Of a stretch of DNA of 64,000 bases, positions 13,481 through 23,939 are shown piece by piece (within the stretch, counting starts at the first letter, position 1; every line of letters begins with the position of its first letter). The notes under the pieces are model-generated. The model ran no database searches. It was not told where the DNA came from and was given only the letters and a program-made list of their open reading frames with translations. Source of the DNA: Aquilaria yunnanensis (lineage: Eukaryota; Streptophyta; Magnoliopsida; Malvales; Thymelaeaceae); contig CM077594.1 in the NCBI GenBank assembly GCA_039654915.1, forward strand, positions 73,650,393 through 73,714,392. Direction: 5' to 3'. The translations under genes and the position numbers were made by a program.

Positions 13481-14031
13481 TGGTGTCTTATGGGACCTCT
13501 GTCGTCTAAGTTCTGCATTGCCTTCTAAGAATGTGTATACTTTGGTTAGCTACAGCCCCTGAGAGACACTAGAAAAATGGGTGAAGAGAGTCCCCAGAGT
13601 GTTTTCTAGGGAGGGACTCTCTAATGCCCAAGTAAGAAGGTAGTATAGATAGGAGTATTAAGTATGTACAGTAGAGTAGCCTCCGTAACATACCTGGGAG
13701 TGGTCTCTTATATACTGGCCCCTAGGGGTGAAGCTCTCAAATTTACCTTACATGTGTTCAACTAGATCGTGGGATAGCGGTTTGCATCATTCCACTTGTC
13801 TCTATAACAAGTTGATACATAGGCCTTGGAGAGCACTTCACATGCACCTGGGAACATATTTATAATGGTATTTGTTTGTATTAAAGTGCGTCGGTGCTGA
13901 GGTACATGTCCTTCAATTGATTGGGTCCAGGCCGAACTGTAGTTCATCCGAGGTAGAGGTGAATCACCAAAGTATTCAAGCCCTAGACAGACCTCGGGTA
14001 AACCTTGAGGCACCATGGCCAACAGCCATCA
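13481..14031 (-). repeat. 3' LTR of element Z
   Basis: In plus-strand reading it starts TGGTGTC and ends CCATCA, matching the 5' LTR at 47920-48473 along its length. It contains the reverse complement of the family block in which a gene-like leader ends ACTTGGGCATCAGAGAGTCC. CTCCT precedes it at 13476-13480. Confidence 0.88.
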
Positions 14032-14046
14032 CATGCCCTTCCCAAA
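14032..14046 (-). other. Polypurine tract of element Z
   Basis: Read on the minus strand the bases beside the 3' LTR give GGGAAGGGCATG, the same PPT-CATG pattern seen in elements A and D. It marks the plus-strand priming site. Confidence 0.65.
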
Positions 14047-14416
14047 ATAGCCGATGAATGCTCAGTTCCATCAGCTACATGCTGCCTCAGTGTTAGCTGC
14101 TTCAATATGCCTCATTTTCTTACTAACACGTCGCTTGAGCTTCCCCAAGGTGATGGTTATTTCTACCAAAGATACGTTATGTCGTTTAATCTTACGGGCA
14201 CCAGTTATGTCTCTTCAACTAACGTGCCTGACATTGGTTCTCAAGCAGGTAGCTTTATGTAATTTCATGAATCATTGCCTCGATTCTGGGTTTCCAAGCA
14301 GACATGTCATCCAGTGATTGGTGCAGCAAGCAAAGCATGCCTGAGTGAGCAGAAGGGCATTTTAATATTTTCACATCTACATTCAATGCGATGCTTGATT
14401 GCACTTCTTTAGAGGC

Positions 14417-14424
14417 TATTTATA
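14417..14424 (+). promoter_or_regulatory. TATA box of the antisense gene in Z
   Basis: TATTTATA lies about 200 bp upstream of recognisable exon-1 sequence on the plus strand. TATA boxes occupy comparable positions in the A and D copies (22572-22578 and 42576-42583). Confidence 0.45.
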
Positions 14425-14609
14425 CCCTTCCCTATACTGGGAAATTCATTTTTTGCTCTCTGCCCATACTTGCTTTCTTTGCTTTTAAGCGCTCCTAGTT
14501 TTCCACTGAACTTTCGGCAAAGTTTTCCACTGTCAGGTGGGCTTTGTTTTTTATCCCCTCTTTTTTCCTCCACTCGAAGTAGATCAATGGATGAGGCATC
14601 CGTCACTTC

Positions 14610-15591
14610 TAGGGGTAAATGAGAGTCCTTTGATGCTCATCCTAGTTGCATAACACCCCAAAAGGTGGCAAAGTGGAAGAAGAAGTACTTTTTTCTTGCT
14701 AATGTTGCAGTTTGGGTGCTGACCAGAGGGGAAATGAGCTACCAGCTTTAGGAGGGGGAGATTACAATCTTTAAGACCCAGCTAAAGGTTGGAATTTGCT
14801 ATCTTCCCCTTCTTGTGGTCAAGGACTTCTGTGAGTTCCATGGGATTTTATTGATCAGCTCCCTCCAAATGCCTATGCTCACTTCAACATATACTTATGC
14901 ATGCACAATGTGTTCAAGCTTGCGCCCCACTTTTGATCTTCTTGCAGTACTACAAGTTGCTTACTGCACTGAAGGGGTCATTCTACTTTATGCTTCCACG
15001 AGGTTCTGGAAGTAGGAAGTACTTTTTCATGTTTGGCGCTCGTGACGATTGGTGCAACAAATAGAAGAAGTAAATTTTCATGTCCATACTGGAGTCCCGG
15101 GGGATATCGAGCAAGTGGGCTTTTAGGAGTTTGGAGGTGGATGTGGATGACCCCTCTATGCTTTTGGACAACAAGTTGAAGAAGCATTTTTATGACTTCG
15201 ATGCTTGAATTCAGGCTGTGGTAGACTAGGGCACTTGTCCAAGGGAGCTGATCCTTTCCCATTTCCCATTAAATGGGACCTGATGTCTGCTAATGTTTTG
15301 CACTTATTATGAGTCTACCTCGGTGAAGTCAAAGCTTACTGCTGAGGACCCTCTTAGGGCCCCGGTCTTAGTTCAACTTCTTTAGAAAGATCTTTCTTAC
15401 TCTGCCTTCATTTCATGTAAGTTTCATCCTTTTTGTTACCTACCTTCTTTGACTACTCACATTGATGCGTTCTTTTTAGAAGAGATGGGTGACGAATTCA
15501 ATGCTCAGTTTTATCGGAAGGCATTCTTGGCCAAAGTGTATAAGGATGATGGCAAGAAAGCGACTAAGAGAAAGCCTAGGAAAAAGGCTTC
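14610..15591 (+). pseudogene. Antisense gene of Z, exon 1 and start of exon 2 (decayed)
   Basis: This lies on the strand opposite to Z gag-pol. Scattered frames give pieces aligned to the other copies: a DFCEFHG segment at about 14822, then YYKLLTALKGSFYFMLPRGS near 14950-15010, the equivalent of YYKLHPIPKGGFYFLLL in D. Many stops and frame changes interrupt exon 1. A donor-like GTAAGT near 15418 and a pyrimidine-rich AG near 15480 bracket the conserved first intron, after which exon 2 resumes with ATGGGTGAC and a basic stretch (KKATKRKPRKKA). Element A inserts at 15592 inside exon 2, and the gene resumes at 31498. Confidence 0.7.
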
Positions 15592-16587
15592 TGATAGCCA
15601 AAGTGCTATCGCCCTGACCACCTGCCGATCACGGGAAAGAGGGCGCTAGACACTTGAGGCATATGACCTCGGTACATCACCAAATGCCAACTTCGGAAGC
15701 CAGTGTAGCGCCTCCTTCGGGAGGGCGACCGAACCAGCTTCGGGAGAGAAAGGCCAACCACCCACTGTGGGAGAAAGCTCCCCGAAGGCGTAGGCACCGA
15801 AGTTCCGGCTCGACTCCGGAAAAGGACCCATCACCCCGAAGTGAGACATCAACCAAAGGGACCTCGGTTGTACGGCAAGAGCCATCAAGGAGTCTCTGAC
15901 ACTCCGCTCATATACGTCTCCGACACGCCACCCCTAGACACACTCTAACATGCCATCGTAGCATGCGTCCTGTCGCACAGGGCTACACCTACTACGGCTC
16001 GCGGCCCGAGGAGCCTGTAGATGACTAGGGGCTTCCACGCCCAAAAGTACAAACACCATCCGTCCATACACGTGTAACAATCTGAAGGGATCACCTCCTT
16101 CCTTATAGACCAGGGAAATGGTCACAGGCAGGAGGTTCTCCGCCCGGAGGACCAAAAGGACAAGAGGACGCTTTCCTCTCTCCACCTGAATACTCTCCCT
16201 TTAGCCCTCAGAAAGACACGCCAGGCAAGAGTTCCTTGTGCTTATTACTGAGTATCTCTCTTTCTCGTTCACTGACTTGGGCGTCGGAGGTTCCCCCCCG
16301 GAAAACCACCCCGGGGGTCTCCTAACCCCTATTTTCTTAGTGTTTCAGCCAGGTCTCCCTGAAGGACCTCCGCTCCGGGCTCTTTCCCATGCTGGGAGTC
16401 TTTCCCGTCCTCACCAACCACGGTACCAGGAAGCTACCGGCCACCACTTAAGGTGACCCTTTCAGGGTACCTTCTTGCACCTCCAGGACCCCCTGCTGCC
16501 CACACTGCTGCACATAGTGGAGATGCTGGCTCTGCCTAATCCGACCGCATCAGATGCTGGCTCTGTAGCTCTGGAAGCCCGACATCA
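15592..16587 (+). repeat. 5' LTR of element A
   Basis: It starts TGATAGCC and ends GACATCA, so the ends are inverted (TGAT/ATCA). The first 20 bases form a hairpin (GATAGC ... GCTATC). A G-box, ACACGTGT, lies at 16068-16075, with TTATAGA near 16098 as a weak TATA. Near 16318-16350 is CTCCTAACCC followed by a pyrimidine-rich run ending TTTCAG, the family's acceptor-like block. Confidence 0.92.
16068..16075 (+). promoter_or_regulatory. G-box in 5' LTR of A
   Basis: The palindrome ACACGTGT is kept at the matching position in both A LTRs (also 30977-30984) and in most other Tat LTRs of this window. It is the core bound by plant bZIP and bHLH factors. Confidence 0.6.
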
Positions 16588-16589
16588 TC

Positions 16590-16607
16590 TATCGCCGTCT
16601 GTGGGAA
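16590..16607 (+). other. Primer binding site of element A
   Basis: TATCGCCGTCTGTGGGAA lies 2 nt after the LTR and differs at two positions from the form in element E. This PBS type is usual for the Tat lineage (from memory, complementary to a tRNA-Arg 3' end). Confidence 0.75.
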
Positions 16608-18207
16608 ATCACTCCCAAGTTGCCGAAAGATGAAGCTCGGCGTTCTAAGGAGAGGGGACTCCCGAGGTCCCCGTCCGCGCCAGAGATTCAACGGGCAACC
16701 AAATAATGGCAGCAGGGACTTCCCTTGCAGAAGGTGAACATCCTTTGACTATTACCATAGGCTTCCTGCGCGAATTCCCACTCCCTGGTGTGGTCGAAAT
16801 GACGCAATAGTCAAGCCAAAGAAGGCCGCAGCAAAAATTCAGGCCGAAGGCCCTCCTCATCATTACCTCGTGAGGTGGAGAGTCCTATGCCAATTAACAG
16901 GAATTGGGAAAACAGAGATGAACGGGATGAGTCCTCGGTGGGAACCATGCTCCCCGGAGTACGACCTACGGGAAAAACAGGGTCACGATGACCCAGACCT
17001 CCCCGCCGAAAGAGTTCTGCACCTGAGGAAAAAATCGCCATCTCCTCGACAACGAAGTCAAAACCCATTGCCCCGAGAGGTCGTTTACGACTCGACTTGC
17101 GGGCAGAAGGCGCCGACTCTACTTCCCAAGACACGACTACTATCCGAAGTGACCCACCTCCGTGCAATGCCGTGAAAAAGGGTAGAGCATTTGGAAAAGA
17201 TTATCAAAATGGTGCATTGAACTGAAAGAGTACTACATCGCGCATGAGCCTAGAAGGGCAATAAGCACCCAGGTACTGGCAGACTAGATCGCCGAAATCC
17301 CAGAAGTAGGAAAGGCTTAAACCAACAAAAGAGACAGAGCGAAGCTAGATCCAGAGTGGAAACTCCTTGCTAGTAGAACCCCAAGCGCAGAACATCAGGG
17401 CGCTAGGATATCCCCTCCAAGACCCGAACGCAAGGAGGCCACCAAGACGATCAAATTTGATTACCAAAAGTGTTGCGCCATCTGAGCATGGCAACGCTAG
17501 GTATAATAACCTCGCACAAAAGGCGGAAAGATCCTACAAAGAGGAATCTCGCGACCAAAGAAGTCCCGAAAATCCTCATGAAGAGGCAGGAAGTGCGAGG
17601 ACATCCCGGATGATATTTCCTGATTAAGGAAAAGCTATACAGGCAAAGGTACGCAATTCCGTTATTAAGATATATCAGTAAAATGGGTGCAGGACAATTT
17701 GTCCAAGAGGTGTGAAAATGGCCAGAGACATGCCAGCACCCGAAGACTGCCTTCGGAGCTGATAAACTCGGAAAGATTGCACCGAGCCACTCCAGATAGT
17801 ACCCGAAGATATGAAGTTCTGCGTGATAGCAGATGACTACTTCAGTGAGTGGGGTAAGGCAGAACTCCTAGCAACCATACCAGCAAAAGGTGCACAAAAA
17901 GTTCATCCAGAAGAACATAGTATGCTGATTTGGCATATCGACGGTGACACCGGCCAGTAATGATTTCCACTCTATGGAATGAGGGTTTCAAGAATCAGTC
18001 ACCGACCTCAGAATAAAAAGGCACTTCAGCCCATTAGCTTAGCCCCCGAGCAACAGACAAGTAGAGTTGCCGAAAGAGCTACAAAAGAGGGACTACAAGA
18101 GATGCAAAGGGAAAGTGGCTAGGAGAATTTCCTATTGTACTAAGGAGTTGTCACTTATCTCTAGTACAGAAGCCACTATCCATTTGAAGTAGTTCAGCCA
18201 TCATACA

Positions 18208-19069
18208 TGATGCCCTCCGGCATCTTTGTCTAGTGACATGGTGAATTCCGAGGGAGCTTCCAAGGGGGAAGGACGTCTTGCTGAGATATTCCCCAGGTGG
18301 GAAAATACCTGAAAAGCTTCAGAAAAAAGGGTTAGGAGGTCCCCGGGATGGTTTTCCGGGGAGGAGCCTCCGACGCCCAAGTCAGTGCTCTGATAATGAA
18401 TAAAGTAGGCACGCTAGAAAGGTGCGAGAGCTGGCCTGCATATATTTTCAGCTATGGGCGAGGGCTGATCATGGAGAGGGGATGGATTCGATTCCTTGTC
18501 AAGTCCTTTTTCCCAGTATTTATAGAAATGCCTGGCCCGTTCAGATCCTGACACGTGTTCGGTCGGATCCCTTCTGTGCTTTCTAGGCGTAGGGAACAGG
18601 TAGCCGCCTGTAGGCTCCTGGTTTTGTGGCTGAGATAGGACTTGGATAGCGTCAGTGCGTCAAGTTGCCGTTTCAGGCGGCGTGTGGGTTTCCTGTCAGA
18701 GGCTCCTTAAATGCTCATTAAATGCTCATGCCGTACTTCCGAGGCCCTTTGGGCGAGGTCGCCCCCTTGGCATGGACGCCCTTCCTCGGGAATCATGTTG
18801 GCGGCTCGGGGAGTTATGCCTTCGAGGGAATCTCTCCTGCTTTCAGTAGCTGGCTCTTTGCTCCCGAAGACGATATGTTCGGTTTCCCGAGGTAGCCGGC
18901 AACACATTTAAATAATTCTGGTCATTTTAGTCAAAGTGCTTACTTTGTCGTGCTCGACTCCACTTCTGCCGAGGTCGTTGGCAATGCTTATTTCCGAGCT
19001 ACATCAGGCTCCCCAGACGGCCCTTCGGGGAAGCGCGTACTGGAAGAGGCGAAAGGCCTTCGGCTATCA
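18208..19069 (-). mobile_element. Solo LTR 'B' inside integrase of A, TSD ATACA
   Basis: On the minus strand it runs TGATAGCCGAAGG to GGGCATCA and is closely similar along its length to the 5' LTR of element E (59703-60549). Perfect ATACA duplications flank it (18203-18207, 19070-19074), and the A integrase reading continues across the site. There is no PBS or PPT beside it, so it is a solo LTR. Read on the minus strand it keeps TATAAATA (18517-18524), ACACGTGT (18552-18559), the acceptor-like block and the U5 ATG (18237-18239). Confidence 0.93.
18517..18559 (-). promoter_or_regulatory. LTR promoter of solo LTR B (G-box plus TATA)
   Basis: On the minus strand ACACGTGT (18552-18559) is followed about 27 bp later by TATAAATA (18517-18524), the same spacing as in element E. 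Confidence 0.65.
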
Positions 19070-19364
19070 ATACAAATGTTTGACGAAGGATGGCTGATGA
19101 ACCGAGCCCGAAAGCAGGCTTTTCCGGCAAAAGGTGGCCATAAGTGCAAACCTGCATGATAGGCCAAAAGGAATAAGGAAAAGGAGACCTCGCCCCCGAG
19201 AAGGTGAATCAGAACCCCGAAAGCCGTCCTATGCGGTACTTCAGCATTTGGTCCTAAACGAGGTCCGAAAGGGAGTATACAAGCTTGGCAGCATCGAAGA
19301 AGGAAAACTGAAAAATACAAGGCACTCGGGCGCCTTAAAGAAATTCTACACTTATAATTTTTAG

Positions 19365-19793
19365 ATAAGAAATGGTGAAAGCCAGAAATTTGTCTAAGTA
19401 CAGAAAGTTTTCCCCTGTCTGAGAATGTTCGCCGAACAAAGTTGAAGTGTGGACTCCCGAAAGTCTCCTATTCCTTCCGAAGTTAGTTGGGTTATAGACC
19501 CAAAAGAGGGCAAGTCTATCGAACACGGCCGACAAGGGGTAGGCTAAACTTTGCCTAAGGGAACTTCACCAACTGCGAAAGACCTCCCAAAGAATGGCCA
19601 ATGAAAATGAGCAAAGAGAGTACCGAAGTTCATTGACCGAAAGTGGTCGGGACAAATGGGAAACAAAAATTGCTCAAAAAGACTTAGCCAAAAAAAAATG
19701 AAGGAAAATTCATTGAAGAAGGTCTTGATACAAGGAGAAGATTACAAGAAGAAGAGTACAAAGAAAAAGAAGAAGGCAAAGGTCCTAGAATAT
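19365..19793. other. Spacer between pol end and antisense gene of A
   Basis: Non-coding 3' region. It corresponds to the segment that carries 62-69-bp tandem repeats in D and F, but here only degraded CCGAA-rich sequence is visible. The converging pol and antisense gene both end at its borders. Confidence 0.65.
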
Positions 19794-22298
19794 CTAAGGG
19801 ACCCCGGCGTCATAGGAAGCTTCGGCTCCTGAATCTTTCGCCGCCACCTTCGGTGTAGGAGGAGGAAACGGTAGGTTAAGGAACTCGACTATTGACCACA
19901 TCCACCGAGGCCCCCAGGGAATATCCAAGGTAGCCAGAAAGGAAGGATCGAGGTCCGGATACTTCTTCAGAAACTGATGACGAGCTAGGCAGAAGCCGTC
20001 CTGAAAAGCAACCTTGGACGTCTGGACGGCTTTGCCTCTTTCAACATCCAACTCGTCCGCCTCATGTTGAAGATCCAAAACCTCCTGCTGAAGGTCGAAA
20101 ATCTCCTTCTCCAGCTCATCGGTTTTCTTCTTCTTCTTCGAACCCTCTATCAACAAGTCGACCTTGGCCTGGAGTTCGGCATTTTCAGCCATTGCCTTCG
20201 CCAGGAGGGCAGACTCCCCTTCCTTTTCCTTTTGAAGGGTCTCGTTGGCCGAAGTCAGGCTGATTAATTTGTTGCCAAGGTCGGACATCTTCTTGGAAAA
20301 ATCCTTCAAGAGCCCCTCTTGGCCCTTCAAGAACTCCTCCCGAAGACCGACAATCTTCTCCTTGCATATTTGGTTCAACTTGGTGTTCGTCAGCACCGAG
20401 TTGGCACAAAAAAATTTGGCCTTCTCCAATTTGTCTTCAGCCCAAGCTCGGGCCGAAGACTGCTCTGCTGCCCAAGCTTGGAGATATCCACTATACCCCA
20501 AAAGCTGCAAAAAAAAGAGAGAAGGTACTTAGTGAAATTTGCACAAGGAAAGCCAAAAACACTTAGGAAAAAAGTGGGAAAGAAAAGTGAAGAGCCTGAA
20601 GAGTTACTTGACCAGCATGCTGGGAAACTTTTGCAGCAAGGGCATCCTCAGAGGCACACTCCTCGGCCACTACCTTGAAGGATGCCTGAGTAAGCACGCC
20701 CCTCGCCATTTGGGGAGCCATTTCTCGACAATCCTCGGAGAACAGATTCATGTCCTCCGTGAAAGACCAGAATGGCTCCCTTGGGACTTTGTCCTCCGGG
20801 ACATGAGAATCCCGAAGATCCCTCATTCGGGCGTGCTCAATCATCCAAGCCAGGGGCGCCGCATCCTCTGCAAAAAGAAACATGCATCTTATCAGGTAAA
20901 AATTCCTTGTTTATAAAAAATGTAAGTTCTAATCGCAGGGAAAAAAGATACAAACCTGGCGCGACCTCGGCACAGTCGTCATCAGAGTCACCGACCTCCT
21001 CCACATCAGCAGGAACATGTTTGCCCTTGGCCCTTCGGCGCTTTTCTAAATCTTCGGCAGAAAGATCCGCCAAAGAGCCCAACAAATCCACCGACGTGGC
21101 GGGACTCGGAAGGGCAGGAACGGCCACCTCGGCAAGAACCCCCCTAGCAGTTTCAGGCTGGGGCAAAGTTGCAACCTCTGTCGAAGTTACAATGACATCG
21201 CCAACCTTGGTCGAAGTAGCAATGACATTGCCGACTTCCGAAACGTCCTCCGGAGGGGGAAGAGGGATGTCCCTCTTGGCCTTCTTGGCCGAAGATGATC
21301 CGCTCCTAAAAGCCTTATGCCTCTTCTTTTGTTCTCCCTTCTTGGCCTGACCAAGGAAGAGAGACCTGTAGTGGGCGGCAGACTCGTCACCCATCTCTGA
21401 AACAGAGGGAAGAAATCAGTGTAAGTTCACAGGCACTTAGGCTGAAAAAACTTTGAAAGAAACTTACTTTCAAAAAAGGCTTCGTAAGTAAGTTTGCTCC
21501 GAAGGAGCTTCACCAGCCAAGAGTTCTTCCCCTCGGTAGTAGGAGCTGGCATGCCGAGATCTATCTTGTGCTCCATAACCACCCCCAACTCCCGAAGGAC
21601 ATCTTCGATCATGAGTTTCCACATGATCGGGAAAGGGTAGAGAGAGCGTGAAGGGACCTCGGCATCCCAGTAGGTGACAACACGGATTCGTCTGCCAAAG
21701 TCCCCAAACCTCGCCGGTAACTCGGGAGTTAGCAGCTTCCTGGGATCCATGACATCCACCTCCAGCTTTCCCCGAGCCCACTTAGTCGGGACATGCGACC
21801 AGGCCTCCGCCACCTTCAGGAAGAAGAACTTCCTTTGCCACCCTCGCCAGCTATCCTTGGTAGCGAAGGTGAACATAAATTTCTTGCTCCTAGATCCCCG
21901 AGGCAGCATGAAATAAAAGCCACCCTTCAGAACCAGATAGAGCTTATAGTACTACATGAACAGGATGAAATGGGGTTTTACCCCGAAGATCCCGCACATG
22001 CAGAGAAAGGTGTTGAAATAGCAAAATGAGTTGGGAGGAAGCTGATTCACGGCTATGCCATGAAATTGGCAAAAGTCACAAATCATCTTCATAGGAGGAA
22101 ACCGAAGTCCGGCCTTCAGTTGGGCTCGGAAAATGGTAACCTCATCACCCCAATTCATAAAGCTAAACTGGCCGAGCGAGGTAACCTTGTGATGGCATAC
22201 GAAGGAAGGAAAAATTTGGTCTTCCACTTTTCTAATTTTTCAGTAGTGGTGCAACAAGGGTGAGACCTAAGAGGTTGCCAGCTCTCGGGAACAGGCAT
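19794..22298 (-). pseudogene. Antisense four-exon gene of A (nearly intact)
   Basis: It is transcribed opposite to gag-pol. Exons on the minus strand: 22298-21468, 21396-20956, 20867-20608, 20504-19794. Introns are 71, 88 and 103 bp, all GT-AG (donors GTAAGT, GTTTGT, GTAACT; acceptors TTTCAG, TTGCAG, TTGCAG), phases 1, 1, 0. From the ATG at 21909 the spliced frame stays open for 617 codons. Upstream, exon 1 has a TAG at about 21949 where D has CAG, and a frameshift near 22165-22185. N-terminal part: FHGIAVNQLPPNSFCYFNTF then KGGFYFMLPRGSRSKKFMF, resembling (from memory) the plant 'putative gypsy-type transposon' domain. Exon 2 is basic (KKGEQKKRHK, KKAKRD), exon 4 is a coiled coil ending in DGFCLARHQ. 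Function unknown. Confidence 0.8.
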
Positions 22299-22571
22299 GG
22301 TTGACCCAAAAATGACTTCGGAAAAAGGGGGGAAAATGATTTCAGAAAAAAGAAAAATTACTTCGAGAAGCGAAAAGAAAAGCAGAAACTGAAGGAACTC
22401 TAGAAATCAGAACCCACCAAAAGTCTTGCCGAAGTCTGGGTTTGAGGACGCCGTCGTAAAAGATCGCCGGAAATCGCTCCACCGCTGAAACTGCCAAAAA
22501 AGAGGAGAAAAAGGCACAAGAGCAAAATAAGAGCAAAGGAACACAAATAAAGAGTATGACAGAAGGAAGGC

Positions 22572-22578
22572 TTATATA
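22572..22578 (-). promoter_or_regulatory. TATA box of the antisense gene in A
   Basis: TATATAAG on the minus strand, about 275 bp upstream of the first ATG. Element D has TTATATAA about 250 bp upstream of its ATG. The interval is pyrimidine-rich, like a plant 5' UTR. Confidence 0.6.
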
Positions 22579-22579
22579 G

Positions 22580-22953
22580 ACTGAGGAAGGGCAGCCAAAA
22601 AGGCATCATAAATGCTGCGCGAAAAGTGAAACGTCATCATAATGGCCCCTCGCATGAAAAGGCGTGCCCATCCCAGCTGATGCCTACCATGTGTCGCCCG
22701 TCACGAGAAACTAGGACACATTTTCTGACATTCAGAAAACTCGGGCACGCTGCTCGAGACTGGCACAACTAGTTTCAAGACACAACGGTTCACTAGCCTA
22801 CGGCGGGAAAAATAAACAAGTTGGGTATCTCGAGGAGCACCGAAGGATGGATAGATGACATCTGTCTGAACAAGGCTTATCACCTAGGAGGCGAAGCGCC
22901 TCCCCAACCGACGTTATACTCCGAGTGTAAATCCATGAGGTCCGGGGTTCAAG
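22580..22953. other. 3' non-coding region of A upstream of the antisense gene
   Basis: It holds no ORF of note. It ends at TCAAG, the target site of element C, and continues at 30368 up to the A polypurine tract. It may contain upstream control sequence for the antisense gene. Confidence 0.6.
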
Positions 22954-23939
22954 TGATGCGAACCCCGATGGTATAGAGACCATGAAACGCGCCCAAGATG
23001 TTTTCAAGCTCCACAAGACATCAAAGAGACTGGGTTTGAAGACCCCCACCCCTAATCAACCTGTGACTAGAAATGAGAAGTATAGAACTCCAAGAACACA
23101 AGCATACTTGTGCACCAAGGCAGTCCGCCAAGAACCAAAGAGAAAACCTCTCCAAAGAGCAATATTATTTCGGCAATAATCTGTGTCTTTACATCCAGAA
23201 TATGTGCCTTTATATAGGCCTAAACTAGGGTTAAAAGCTGGGCAAAATTCGCAGCCTAAATCCCTTAGGAACCCTAGATACAAAGACATAGGAAATCCTA
23301 GTCAAATTAGGACTCTAATTCCTAGTTTGAACAAGTTTAATAAATGCAGCGTATTCCACTTGCCCAAAACGATTTAAAACTATTCCATAGCCTAAATAAC
23401 TTCCTAAATAATGTATCTAAATAGGATTTGAACGAAAATAAAATATAAATACAGGATTAAACCTGAAAACTCCCAAATAGCCCTTTTGGGTGCATTTTGG
23501 GCACTTTAAGGTTCTCTCTTGTATCTTCAGCTCCAAGCTTGAATCTTTGAGTTCCAATGGCCTGAATCTTCATCTTAGATGTGGTAATGAAGGTCTGGAA
23601 AGTTAGAGCTCAAAAATCCAGCTTGTGGACACAAAATGCATCAAGAACGCTTAAGGTGGCTCAAATGGTGCACTTTGAGTGGTGTCCTTGGTGTCCTTGT
23701 TTTGTGACTTATCTAAGCACTCCAGAACTGAGTACCAAGCATATTCATCATGTCCATATTGTGTCTTGAAAGTTCCAGCAGCTCCTTGTGAAGTTTCATG
23801 TCCATTCTCCATGAAGAAACTTGAAACAAAGCCTTGTAGTGCACTTGAGAGCTCCTTAGCTTTCTTCCTTGTCATAGGCCCACTAGAAACCTTCAATGGG
23901 TCCTTGCCTTCTCCATGTGTGCCTTCCTTGATCATATCA
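22954..23939 (-). repeat. 3' LTR of element C (contains the pol C-terminus)
   Basis: The ends are TGATGC and ATATCA. It matches 29377-30362 base for base apart from about ten substitutions. The last 95 or so codons of pol lie in it (23651-23939). Confidence 0.95.

Larger units (their letters stand above)
16610..19364 (+). pseudogene. Collapsed gag-pol of element A
   Basis: After the PBS, frames resemble the start of element E gag up to about 17170. Within about 25 bp the sequence jumps to RNase H (KDYQNGALN, equivalent to the SKWCIELYEYDITYEPRR region of D), so most of gag, protease, RT and the first part of RNase H are deleted. Degraded integrase follows at 17530-18207, is interrupted by solo LTR B, and resumes at 19075. 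The last part, VRKGVYKLGSIEEGKLKNTR..., matches the pol C-terminus of D and F and ends with TAG at 19362-19364. No frame is long enough to give a functional product. Confidence 0.85.

Noticed and set aside
22930..22953. tRNA-like GGTTCAAG (B-box) next to element C
   Set aside because: No A-box or cloverleaf can be drawn; it is simply the TCAAG target site of element C.
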